Shown here: in pieces, positions 34,490-44,300 of the stretch
How positions within the stretch are numbered: the first letter of the stretch is position 1
Layout of the letters: the number at the start of each line of letters is the position of its first letter
Source: CAYPTY01 sp964413935
GTDB taxonomy: Bacteria; Bacteroidota; Rhodothermia; Balneolales; Balneolaceae
Assembly (NCBI GenBank): GCA_964413935.1
Contig: CAYPTY010000005.1
Coordinates: 1 to 64,000 of the forward strand
DNA: 64,000 bases
Direction: 5' to 3'
Notes under the pieces: generated by a model
Told to the model about the DNA's origin: nothing
Database searches by the model: none
What the model saw: only the letters and a program-made list of their open reading frames with translations
Translations under genes and position numbers: made by a program

Positions 34490-36934
34490 ATGAAACGAAT
34501 TTTTCTATTCATCCTGCTACCTGCCCTTTTGATCGGCACATCCTGTTCTTCTTCCAAAAATTCAGCCAAACCGGATAGCCGCAGTAGCAATCCAAGATCT
34601 GCACCATCTAAAGACGGAATAAAACCTTATAACAAGGTCATTACCGCTGACGCTGAGTCTGATGAGGGAGTCTTCGATGTTCATTTTGTTGACGATAAAC
34701 TGTACTACGAAATTCCGGACTCACTGCTTGGTCGTGAGTTTCTGATGGTGAGCCGTGTTGCCAAAGTACCATCCAATTTCTTCGGTTTTTTTACCAGCGG
34801 AGCCAAAACTGCAGAACAGGTTTTTACCTTTACAAGGCAGAAAGACCAGATTCTGATGCGCAAGAAAAGCTACAATGCCGTAGCCAGCGACACCCTGCCC
34901 ATATACAAATCGGTGCGGGCCATGAATTTCGAACCGGTTGTGGCTGCATTTCCGATTGAGGCCCTTTCCAAAGACTCTGCCGGAGTTGTGGTTGAAGTCA
35001 CAGACCTGTTCACCTCCGATACAGAGGCTATCAGTGGCATGATCAGTTTTCTGCGCCGTCAGTATCAGGTTCGCCGGCTGGACAGCAAACGCAGTTATAT
35101 AGAATCTGCCAAAAGCTTTCCGTTGAATATTGAAGTACGCCATGTATTGACCTATCAGGCATCCAATCCGCCGTCGGATGAGAATACAGCTACCATCAGC
35201 CTGGAAATGAGTCAGTCGATGGTGCTGCTGCCCGAAGAACCCATGCGTCCCCGTTATGAAGACCATCGGGTAGGATACTTTACGGTTGAACAAATCGATT
35301 ACGGACTGGATGAACAGAAAGCAGCCACCAAAAGCTTTATTCGCCGCTGGAGACTGGAACCCAAAGACCGTGAAGCCTATTTCAGAGGTGAACTGGTCGA
35401 ACCTGTGAAGCCCATCACCTACTATCTGGATCCTGCAACCCCTGAAAAGTATCGTAAATATGTTCGGATGGGGGTTGAAGACTGGAATAAGGCTTTCGAA
35501 GCAGCCGGATTCAAAAACGCGATCCGTGCGCTGGATCCGCCCACACCGGAGGAAGACCCCGACTGGAGTCCGGAAGACATTCGATATAATACCGTTCGTT
35601 GGATAGCCACTACCATCCGGAATGCAGTTGGCCCAAGCGTATCTGATCCGCGATCGGGTGAAATCATCGAAAGTGACATTGTTTGGTATCACAATCACAT
35701 GCGTTCCTACCGAAATCGCCTGATGATCGAAACCGGAGCTGCCAATCCGGCCGCGCGCAAACTGAAACTGGATGATGATCTCATCGGTGAAACCATGCGG
35801 CAGGTGATCGCCCACGAGATTGGACATGCCCTGGGACTCCCCCACAATATGCAGAGCAGCTCAGCCTATCCGGTCGATTCCCTGCGTTCGGGTACCTTTA
35901 CCCAAAAATACGGTATCGCAACCACCATCATGGAATATGCCCGCCAGAATTATGTGGCTCAGCCCGGCGATGAAAATATCCGCTTTATCCGGCAGCTTGG
36001 CCCTTACGATGATTATGTGATCAACTGGGGATACCGCGTGATTGATGTGGACACTCCGGAGGAGGAAAAACCCATCCTGGACTCCTGGATCGAAGAAAAA
36101 GCAGGTGATCCGGTTTACCGGTTTGCATCCTCTACCGGATGGGATCCATCTGCGCAGACGGAGGACTTATCCAATGATCCGGTACAGGCCAGCACCTATG
36201 GTTTAATGAACCTGAAGCGTGTGGTTCCGAATCTGATTGAATGGACCGCAACGGAAGGGGAAGATTACAGCGATCTGGAAGAAATTTACGGCGAGCTGGT
36301 TGGGCAGTGGTCCCGCTATGCCCGGCATGTGGCAACCAACATCGGCGGAGTTTACCAGACCCGGAAAGCCTCTGATCAGGATGGGGTGGTTTATACTCCG
36401 GTTCCTAAGGACTACCAGAAAAAAGCCATGGCTTTCATGAATGAGCATGCCTTTTCCACTCCGGACTGGTTGCTGGATGCTGAAATTCTTAGACGTATAG
36501 AACATGCCGGTGCTCTGGACCGCATCCGCAGTCTTCAGCGGGGTTTACTGCTCAGCAGCATGAACGGGGGTGTAATGACCCGGCTTAGTGAGCAGGAAGC
36601 CATGTTGGGCGACGATGCTTACGGCTTACTGGAAATGCTGTTTGATCTGCGCAGAGGGCTCTGGGCTGAAGTTTACAATCGAAATGAAATCGATGCCTAT
36701 CGTAGGAACCTGCAGCGGGTTTACATTACCGAGATCGGCCGAATGTTCGAAGAAGACCAGATTGGCCGGGTGGATGTTGCCCAGTCGGACATCCGCTCTG
36801 CACTGCGATATGAGCTGACTCAACTGAAAAAGGACATTGAAAATAACCGAGCACGTATAAATGACCGTTCAACCCGGGCTCATCTGGACGATACGCTCGT
36901 GCGCATTGATAATATTCTGGACAGCGATAGCTGA
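34490..36934 (+). CDS. zinc-dependent metalloprotease lipoprotein (DUF5117/DUF5118 type)
   Basis: The lipoprotein signal is MKRIFLFILLPALLIGTSC, with Cys19. The mature protein has the DUF5118/DUF5117 N-terminal layout (ADAESDEGVFDVHFVDDKLYY) and an M10-like catalytic core. The extended zinc motif HEIGHALGLPHNM lies near residue 441, with a Met-turn downstream at TTIMEYARQN. ATG 34490 is preferred over the in-frame ATG at 34454, which would place a charged run before the signal. It has about 814 residues. It is a membrane-anchored periplasmic or surface protease of unknown substrate, and stands alone between divergent and convergent neighbours. Confidence 0.88.
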   Translation: MKRIFLFILLPALLIGTSCSSSKNSAKPDSRSSNPRSAPSKDGIKPYNKVITADAESDEGVFDVHFVDDKLYYEIPDSLLGREFLMVSRVAKVPSNFFGFFTSGAKTAEQVFTFTRQKDQILMRKKSYNAVASDTLPIYKSVRAMNFEPVVAAFPIEALSKDSAGVVVEVTDLFTSDTEAISGMISFLRRQYQVRRLDSKRSYIESAKSFPLNIEVRHVLTYQASNPPSDENTATISLEMSQSMVLLPEEPMRPRYEDHRVGYFTVEQIDYGLDEQKAATKSFIRRWRLEPKDREAYFRGELVEPVKPITYYLDPATPEKYRKYVRMGVEDWNKAFEAAGFKNAIRALDPPTPEEDPDWSPEDIRYNTVRWIATTIRNAVGPSVSDPRSGEIIESDIVWYHNHMRSYRNRLMIETGAANPAARKLKLDDDLIGETMRQVIAHEIGHALGLPHNMQSSSAYPVDSLRSGTFTQKYGIATTIMEYARQNYVAQPGDENIRFIRQLGPYDDYVINWGYRVIDVDTPEEEKPILDSWIEEKAGDPVYRFASSTGWDPSAQTEDLSNDPVQASTYGLMNLKRVVPNLIEWTATEGEDYSDLEEIYGELVGQWSRYARHVATNIGGVYQTRKASDQDGVVYTPVPKDYQKKAMAFMNEHAFSTPDWLLDAEILRRIEHAGALDRIRSLQRGLLLSSMNGGVMTRLSEQEAMLGDDAYGLLEMLFDLRRGLWAEVYNRNEIDAYRRNLQRVYITEIGRMFEEDQIGRVDVAQSDIRSALRYELTQLKKDIENNRARINDRSTRAHLDDTLVRIDNILDSDS

Positions 36935-36973
36935 GTTAGTATTGCAGAGCCTAAACTTTGAGGGCTGAACAGC

Positions 36974-37234
36974 TTAGTCGGTTTTGACTTTGTTCAGTCC
37001 TTTTTTTGTGATGGAGACATGACCATAGAGGAATTTACCGCCTATGGTCTCAATTTTGAGATAATCCAGACTCTCGAGGTATTCCATCATCGTTTTGAGT
37101 TCGGTCTTTTCAAGATCCACCTGATCCAGGATTTCGCCCACCTCTACCCTCTCACCTACTTCATGATTGCTCATAGCCGCGAGTTCCTTCAGGAACTCTC
37201 GTGCCTTTTTGTTAAAATTTCCTCCGATGAGCAT
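36974..37234 (-). CDS. small winged-helix-like protein
   Basis: The product has 86 residues. The order of helices and the C-terminal wing (KFLYGHVSITKKGLNKV, with the K/G turn) suggest a winged-helix domain, and VDLEKTELKTMMEYLESLDYLKIE resembles a MarR/PadR-like recognition helix followed by a strand. It is too short for a full regulator and may bind DNA as a dimer or act as an antirepressor-like protein. It lies alone, divergent from the histidine kinase across 186 bp. No family is assigned with confidence. Confidence 0.55.
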   Translation of the reverse strand: MLIGGNFNKKAREFLKELAAMSNHEVGERVEVGEILDQVDLEKTELKTMMEYLESLDYLKIETIGGKFLYGHVSITKKGLNKVKTD

Positions 37235-37298
37235 GCTTTAAAGCGATGAATTTTAGACGATAAGTCGGTTAAATAATCTGAACTAAGCATTAACAGAA

Positions 37299-37348
37299 TG
37301 TAAACTCAGTGTTAACTCACTAAACTTTTGTAATGCTGTGTAAACCAA
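37299..37348. promoter_or_regulatory. phased TGTnAACTCA-type direct repeats upstream of the kinase operon
   Basis: TGTAAACTCA (37299-37308) and TGTTAACTCA (37310-37319) differ at one base and start 11 bp apart. A partial TAAACT (37321) and TGTAAACCAA (37339-37348) follow. An 11-bp spacing is typical of OmpR/PhoB-type response-regulator boxes. They lie 72-122 bp before the kinase start and also upstream of the divergent small gene. Confidence 0.5.
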
Positions 37349-37399
37349 TATTAATTATAGCTTTCAATCATTATGCCGATATTATCAGTCGCATAAAAC

Positions 37400-37407
37400 T
37401 AAGTTTG
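37400..37407 (+). promoter_or_regulatory. -7 box candidate of the kinase-FecR-PKD operon
   Basis: TAAGTTTG matches TAnnTTTG exactly and lies 13 bp before the kinase ATG, so the leader would be very short. A clear TTG -33 element is not seen. Confidence 0.35.
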
Positions 37408-37420
37408 GGATCTTCGAATT

Positions 37421-39535
37421 ATGTTAAACCAGCTCACACTCCGTAACCGGATTTTTATCATATCCTCTGTGCTTATCATCTTCTCTTTTGCACTGATATG
37501 GATTTTTGTGCGACCTAAATACAAAGAGCAAATCATCAGTGAGCGATCCACCATTGTAGCCCAGCTTCAGGAGTATTCGCTGCAGGAGACTGAGTACACC
37601 ATCCGCAACTGGCTGAACACTTCCAATTATGTGGCTGAGGAGATTATTCAAAGTCCTGCAGAGGTTGAATCATTAATTCGCAGAACCATCGGCCTGACTC
37701 CAAGGCTTATGCGCGTGCTGCTTACGGAAACCTCAAGCGGTGAAGAAATTGATGTAAACCGAAGCGTTTATAACTGGGTTTCCTATCCGGAAGAATTTGG
37801 GGAGTGGGATAATTCCAAACTGGATCCGCGCATTAATGTGGTCTGGATTCCGGACAGTACACAGTCCATCGACTTTTTTGTTACCCAGCGGCCGGTTCAG
37901 GTTGGTGAAAACATTCTGCTGTTATCCCTCTTTTTCGATGCCAAAAAGCTGAGCGAGAATCTGAGCAGCCTGCCACTGGACGGTTCTTACCGGGTGAATG
38001 TGGTGCGATCTAATGGGGTATCTGTTTTTGGTGATCCCCTCCTGAAAGACAATCGATCGCTGCTTAACCAATCGCTTTCAGAAACACAGATCATCGATTT
38101 TGAAGGCAAAAACTGGTACAGTTATTCCGCCGAATTTCAAAGCATTCAACTGGTGCATATCATCGGAATAGATGAAGCTGTGATCCTGGAACCGGTTAGA
38201 AACCTGGTATTTTATACTTTAGCAACCGGTGCCGGTATTCTGCTTCTGATGCTGGTCTTCAGTCATTACATCAGCATACGGATCAACAAACCCATAGCTG
38301 AGCTGATCAATGAAGTGGAGAGCATGAGTAAACTGGATTTTGAAACTCCGATCCACAAACCTGCATTACCCGAATTCGGCCTGATGCAGGAAACCCTCGA
38401 AAATATCCGTATCACCCTGAGGCGCTACCAGAAATTGAATGTGGAGAAAATCATCATTGAGGAATGGAAAAACCGATATATGATGACCTACTCCGAAGAC
38501 CTTATCGGGATTCTGGATCAGGACCGGAAGTTTACCTTCACCAACAACCATCTGGTCACTTTTCTTGAGAACCTGGAATTGAATCCCAAGCTGGTGAACC
38601 TGGATGGCATGCTGAATCATCCGATGATCAAAAAATCAAAAAGCAATCAGCTGGTTTATTATCCGGAGCCCTTTACGGTTAAAATTGTGCAGGCTGAACT
38701 CAGTCACCAGATCGATGCCGAAACCACCTATTATTATGACTTTCAGCATCTGACGATCGAGGATGAGGAAAAGCAGGAACAGGGCTCACTCTTTATCCTG
38801 CATGACAAAACCGAAGAACGCATTCTGGACCAGAAGCGAAATGAGATGATCAATATCATCGTACATGAGCTCAAAAACCCGGTAACCGGGGTTGTTGGTC
38901 TAAGCTCCCTGATCATGGAAAATCCAGAAATTGAGGAGCATGAAAAACAGATTCTGGTCAAGGAAATCAATGTGTCGGGTAAGCGCATGAATGAGCTGGT
39001 TAATCGCTTCCTCGATGTGCAAAGGCTGGAGTCAGGCCGGGTTGAAATTGAAAAGAAACCGGTTGACCTGAAACAGATTGCCGTGGATGTGCGCCGTATT
39101 TCAAAAGCCCTGCTGAATCAGAAAAGCCTGGAGCTTAAAATATATGCGGTGGAGGAAGACTACACGGTAATGGGATCTAGCGACTTAATTTTTGATGCCG
39201 TGCAAAACCTGGTGAGCAATGCCATCAAATACGGAGACACTGAACGCAGTATTGAACTCACCCTTACTAAAAATGATGATAAAATTTCCATATCATGCAC
39301 AGATTACGGGTACGGACTAAGCGTTGAGGACCAGCAAAAAGTGTTTGATAAATTTTTCAGGGTAAAATCCAATCCAAAACTGGCTAAGGAAAAAGGGACA
39401 GGACTTGGACTTGCCTATGTTAAAGAAATTATGATTCGCCATAATGGTGATGTAGCTCTGGAATCTTCTGAGGAAATAGGCTGCCGTTTCACCCTTATTT
39501 TCCCTGAAATTGTTGAAAAAGAAGTAGAAGTATGA
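37421..39535 (+). CDS. orphan membrane sensor histidine kinase
   Basis: The 704-residue protein has a first membrane helix at about 13-31, a periplasmic sensor region to about 265, and a second helix (about 268-290, LVFYTLATGAGILLLMLVF). HAMP (290-345) and a PAS-like segment (355-465) follow. The HisKA domain contains VHELKNPVTGVVGL, with the phospho-accepting His near residue 482. The HATPase domain has NLVSNAIKYG, DYGYGLS and GTGLGLAYVKEI. No response regulator is adjacent, so its partner lies elsewhere. It overlaps the FecR gene by 4 bp, tying it to the next two genes. The sensed cue is unknown. Confidence 0.93.
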   Translation: MLNQLTLRNRIFIISSVLIIFSFALIWIFVRPKYKEQIISERSTIVAQLQEYSLQETEYTIRNWLNTSNYVAEEIIQSPAEVESLIRRTIGLTPRLMRVLLTETSSGEEIDVNRSVYNWVSYPEEFGEWDNSKLDPRINVVWIPDSTQSIDFFVTQRPVQVGENILLLSLFFDAKKLSENLSSLPLDGSYRVNVVRSNGVSVFGDPLLKDNRSLLNQSLSETQIIDFEGKNWYSYSAEFQSIQLVHIIGIDEAVILEPVRNLVFYTLATGAGILLLMLVFSHYISIRINKPIAELINEVESMSKLDFETPIHKPALPEFGLMQETLENIRITLRRYQKLNVEKIIIEEWKNRYMMTYSEDLIGILDQDRKFTFTNNHLVTFLENLELNPKLVNLDGMLNHPMIKKSKSNQLVYYPEPFTVKIVQAELSHQIDAETTYYYDFQHLTIEDEEKQEQGSLFILHDKTEERILDQKRNEMINIIVHELKNPVTGVVGLSSLIMENPEIEEHEKQILVKEINVSGKRMNELVNRFLDVQRLESGRVEIEKKPVDLKQIAVDVRRISKALLNQKSLELKIYAVEEDYTVMGSSDLIFDAVQNLVSNAIKYGDTERSIELTLTKNDDKISISCTDYGYGLSVEDQQKVFDKFFRVKSNPKLAKEKGTGLGLAYVKEIMIRHNGDVALESSEEIGCRFTLIFPEIVEKEVEV

Positions 39536-41301
39536 TGAAGAACTTAGTGTTATCAGCCTTCGCGCTTTTGCTTTTATCTAATGCTGTTGCGCAGGCTCAG
39601 CCTGTCATTTTCCCTTCCTCGCAACTTCAGGCTAAAGCCAAGGAACTTTCCGGTTCCGAAATGAACTGGCCACTGCTGTTGAGTATGGCTGAACACGATC
39701 GCAGAACAAATCAGTTTACTCTCCCGGCTGAAAGTGTATTACGCCTGCGAAATTTCAGCCGTACTACAGAAGCGGTGAATCGCTCTAAAGAGCGTATCAA
39801 TGAACTGATTGGTCAGGGTGCGGCTATATTCGCAGCCGACGAGCTTGCTGAGGTAAATGGCTTGTTCAACAATTACATGAGTGAGGTCAAGAATGGGAAT
39901 ATTGATTCAGCTTATGTTCTTGCAACCCAATTACCGCCATCCGTTAAGTATCTGGATTCGGTTCTTACAGAGAACCGGCTGGTTGATATTCAGGCGCAGC
40001 TGATCAGCAAAGAGGGTAATGTGGATAAGCGTGCCGGATTGCTGGGAAGCTGGGAAGATGCCAGCGAAGGTGATTTATTTAAGGAATCGGATGGCATTAA
40101 AACCTATGAAGAAAGTTATGCCAATATGACTTTCGTGGATGGATCCAGCATCGTGGTTAATCCCGGTACGGAAGCGGTGATCCGAAAGTCGACCATCGAC
40201 AAACTGAATGAAAGCGCGGATACAGAAATCACCCTGGTTGAAGGCGCCCTCCTTTCAAAACTGAGTGGAAGCGGTAAAGAAAAAGGGAAATTTGTTCTCT
40301 TTGCCGGTAATTCAGAAACCGATCTGAATACGCTGAATTTCCTTGCCGAAACCGATGCGGAATCCCGGATTAAATTAACCAACTACGATGGTGAAGCCTT
40401 TGTTAAAGCCAATGACCTCACCATCACCATCCGCAAAAATGAAGGAACCATTGTTGAGGAGGGTAAGGATCCGCTTCCACCCGTAAAATTACTGCCTGAG
40501 CCCGAACTGGAGGATTTTGTCCGTGACACCATTATCTATGAGGACCGACAGCGCTTTGCCTTTAAAACAATTGAAGGCGCAGTCAATTACCATATTCAGG
40601 TGGCAAACACCTCCGGCTTTGATGATGATGTGACCGATATCAATACCACAGAGACCTCCATACTTTTAACCGATCTGCGAGAAGGCACTAATTATGTGCA
40701 TGTGCAGGCTGTTGATGAACTTGGCTTAAAAGGACCATATAGCCGGATTGTGCGTTTCATCCGGAATGAAGACAATCAGCCTCCGCCCCTTTTTGTAAGC
40801 GGGGTTACCGGTGGAGTGCTCTTTACCCTCTCTCCTATTCACGAAATCACCGGAACTACCGAACTGTATGCAGAAATCCGTGTTCAGGGGAACATTGTTG
40901 AACAGGAAGCTAATGGAGCTTTTCGCTATTCCATGGAAACTACACCCATCGACCAGCAGGTTATGATTGAATCCATGGATGATTCAGGCAATAAAACCAG
41001 CAAAAGTATTCGGCTGGTGCGCCTCACTGATGAAGTTTTGTTTAACCTTAACATTCAGGGTGCTATTTTAGGCGAGCTTTTGAGAATACAACAAAATCCC
41101 GTAACCATATCCGGTCTGGCTTATCCGGGCCTGGAAGTTGTCATTCGCAATGCAGAAACTGAAAGCAGTGTGAAAACGGATTCCAGAGGGCGCTGGGGAA
41201 TTACTTTGCCACTGAAGGGTGAGGAAATCAGCATCAGTTTCCGGAATGCAAATACAGGTATTGATTATGCTTCAGAAACATACACTATACAGAATAACTG
41301 A
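39532..41301 (+). CDS. FecR-domain exported protein with FN3-like and Ig-like parts
   Basis: The 589-residue protein has a signal peptide (MMKNLVLSAFALLLLSNAVAQAQ). A FecR domain follows around 180-310 (TFVDGSSIVVNPGTEAVIRK, ITLVEGALLSKLSGSGKEKGKFVLFAG, LTITIRKNEG). Behind it are FN3-like segments (YHIQVANTSGFDDDVTD, TNYVHVQAVDELG) and C-terminal Ig-like folds. FecR domains usually sense signals across the membrane with an ECF sigma factor, but here no sigma factor is present and there is no membrane helix after the signal. The start overlaps the kinase stop by 4 bp. It may act as a periplasmic partner of the kinase or as a cell-envelope protein. Confidence 0.85.
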   Translation: MMKNLVLSAFALLLLSNAVAQAQPVIFPSSQLQAKAKELSGSEMNWPLLLSMAEHDRRTNQFTLPAESVLRLRNFSRTTEAVNRSKERINELIGQGAAIFAADELAEVNGLFNNYMSEVKNGNIDSAYVLATQLPPSVKYLDSVLTENRLVDIQAQLISKEGNVDKRAGLLGSWEDASEGDLFKESDGIKTYEESYANMTFVDGSSIVVNPGTEAVIRKSTIDKLNESADTEITLVEGALLSKLSGSGKEKGKFVLFAGNSETDLNTLNFLAETDAESRIKLTNYDGEAFVKANDLTITIRKNEGTIVEEGKDPLPPVKLLPEPELEDFVRDTIIYEDRQRFAFKTIEGAVNYHIQVANTSGFDDDVTDINTTETSILLTDLREGTNYVHVQAVDELGLKGPYSRIVRFIRNEDNQPPPLFVSGVTGGVLFTLSPIHEITGTTELYAEIRVQGNIVEQEANGAFRYSMETTPIDQQVMIESMDDSGNKTSKSIRLVRLTDEVLFNLNIQGAILGELLRIQQNPVTISGLAYPGLEVVIRNAETESSVKTDSRGRWGITLPLKGEEISISFRNANTGIDYASETYTIQNN

Positions 41302-41307
41302 TATTCT

Positions 41308-44300
41308 ATGCTGAAAAAGCTGCTCTTACTGGGTTTGGGTTCTCTGCTATTAACCAGTCTGAATGCCCAGGAAGTTTATTTGTCGATTTCGGGGCAAAAT
41401 TCAACGGCTCCAAGTGGAGACAGTCGTCATCAGTACGATATCTGGCTCAAACCGGAGTCTGCATCTTCAGCCTTCATCCAGATTTTTGATGCAGGATTTG
41501 GGGGGAATGTTGATTTCGACAATCAAAACGCTATCAAGACGACCACCAGTTTCTATCTCTATCGCTTTGACGACCTGTTTACCTATGATGGTGAAACGGT
41601 GATTCCAACCGGAAATAATCCAGATCCTGTGGCTACCCTGCAAACACAGGATGAAGAACGCTTTAAAACCCGATGGGTTGATCTGAATGAAAGTGCACTC
41701 AGAGGCAGCGGTAATGGATTCATACTCCGGGTTGCGACGGATGAGGGCGATGACATAAACTCATACAACGTACGTGTGATCAATCCTCAGGGAAGAACCA
41801 TCAGCGGAGATTCATGGAAAATTATAGCCATCGACCTTTCTCTGGCTCTGTTCCGGTCCACTCCGCAGAAGTACTTCCAGCTTCGACCCTATAATGAGGA
41901 AATCAGTCTTACCACGACCATGAGTCTGGCCGGGCAGGAAGATTCCAAGGTATCTAAAATTGATGCATTCGGCAGCCAGTATGAAACGCTGCAGTCCGTG
42001 GAAAATATGGACACCCGGCTGGGGCTGCCTAATAACTGGGGATTGAACATCAGCGGTTCGGCCGACTGGCTCAATACCCTCACCATTTACGGCACTGAAA
42101 ACCCGGTTTTGTGGCTTTTTGAACCTATTGTTATTGATGTACTCGTTAAACCGGAAGTCAATGTTTATGACGAGCCCTCCCGAAAATGTACCGAACAGGT
42201 ATTTGATCTGACCTCCAATACCATTTCCATTCAAAGCCTTGCAGAATCCATCTGGATCAATGGGGAGGAACCGGTTGGGAATGGAATGAGGCCAACCATT
42301 GAATTCAGCAAAAAAGGAGAAAATAGCCTCCGGGTTCTGGTGCCGAATAACACTTCCTACTTCCCCTCCTACTGGGTCTACAATCATGATGTGTTTGTGA
42401 ATACCCCACCGGTTGCTAAACTGACCATTCCAAAGAACATTGTTTCACCCGGCGAACAGATCATTCTTTCGGCTGATGAATCCTATGATCCTGAAGGCAG
42501 GGAACTCAGCTACACCTGGCTGGTAAACGGAATCCGCCGGGGTGATCGCAGCTCCAGCTTTACTTTTTCCAACACCATATCCGGCGAATACACCGTTTCT
42601 GTGCAGGTATCCGACGGCGGTAATTCACCCAACTGTTCCAATGCCCAGAAGCTGAACACCATCCGGGTTAATACGCAGCCCTATGGTGAAATCAGTCTGC
42701 CGGAGCTCATCGGAACCGCCGAAGAGGTAACTGCATCCGTAATGAATGCAACCGATGCGGATAATGACTCCCTCACATTCAAATGGGTCACATCAGCCAC
42801 AAGCGATACCCTTATTGGTGAAACGGTAACCCTGAGTGAAATTGAACCGGGTAATTTTGAGGTAACCCTATTGATTGATGATGGCACCGGATCGGATAAC
42901 GCCATCTACACTACCCGTTATGGTTATGAGGTGAATGCGGCACCGATTGCTCAGTTTAGTTTACCGGAAAAAACGGCGCCCGGTGATATCATTCAGCTGG
43001 ATGGAAGTGCCTCATCGGATCCAAATCAGGATGCACTCAACTATAGCTGGCTGGTAAACGGAGAATTTGTTTCGGACAGCGTCAGCGCTGAATACGTATT
43101 TCCGGCACCCGGCGACTACGAAGTTAGCCTGCTGGTTTCGGATGGAAAGAATGTGTCCAATTCGGAAAACAGTATTTCGCGAAGCATACATGTGAATGCA
43201 GCCCCTGTTCCGGTAATTGAATCCTTGGATTTGTCTCCGGTTTCCACTATTGATTTTTCAGCCCGTAGTTCCACTGACGCCGAAAACCAGATCGCCACAT
43301 TCAACTGGGATTTCGGGGATGGCAATACAGGCAGCGGACCTCAGATTTCCCACACCTACAGCAGTTCCGGTACCTACATGGTTAAACTGACAGTAGATGA
43401 TGGTGAGGGACTCTCCAACAGTGTTCGCTCCATAGAAAAGACCGTTGCCGTTAATTCCCATCCCATCGCTTCCTTTGATGCACCCGAAGTGGTGGCTCCC
43501 GGAGAACCTTTTGTGGCGGATGCCAGCACTTCCACCGATGCGGAAGGCTATATTTCCAGTTATGAGTGGTTTCTGGATGATCAGCCCGTTGGCAATGAAA
43601 CCACTCTGAGTCTTTCCATTGAGGATGAAGGCACCCATACCCTTACCCTAAGAGTTCGGGACGATTCCGGTTTTGAGGATGCTCAGGGTGTTCTGACCAA
43701 GGCCATTCGCGTTAACCAGCCTCCGGTGGCGGCCTGGAGTAGTTCTCCGGCCGTTGTTGAGCCCGGTAAATCGGTTCAGTTCAGCGCCGCTGGTGCCTAC
43801 GATCCGGATGGACAGATTGTAAGTTATGAATGGGTGTTTAATGACACCCTCACCCTGCAGGGACAAACCATTGACCTGGTTTTTGAGGATGGAGGCCCAA
43901 AACGCTTCAGTCTCACCATCACCGATAATTCGGGAGTGGCTAATTCGGTTACTGTAATTGAGGATGAACTGGCCGTAAACCATGAGCCCTATATCATTAC
44001 GGAAAAGATCATCCGAACCAACAATCTGCGCGTGCGATTGAATGCCTCCGAGTCCTATGATCTGAACGGAGATCCCCTTTCCTTTGAATGGACTTTACCG
44101 GATGGTTCTAAACGCAGCGATTCCAACTTCAACTGGACGGCTCCCAGAGCTGGAGTGCATATTCTCAGCCTGAGTGTGGATGACGGTCAGGGCCTCACCA
44201 ACAGCATCAACAGTGAAACCATACAGGTGCTGGTCAACTCACCGGTGAAAGCCGTTGTTGAGCCGGTTATCAGCTCCTGTACCGGGCAAACCGTTTTATT

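Noticed and set aside
34721..35845. 374-codon minus-strand open frame opposite the metalloprotease
   Set aside because: The opposite strand encodes a clear catalytic domain with HEIGHALGLPH, and the antisense product has no recognisable motif.
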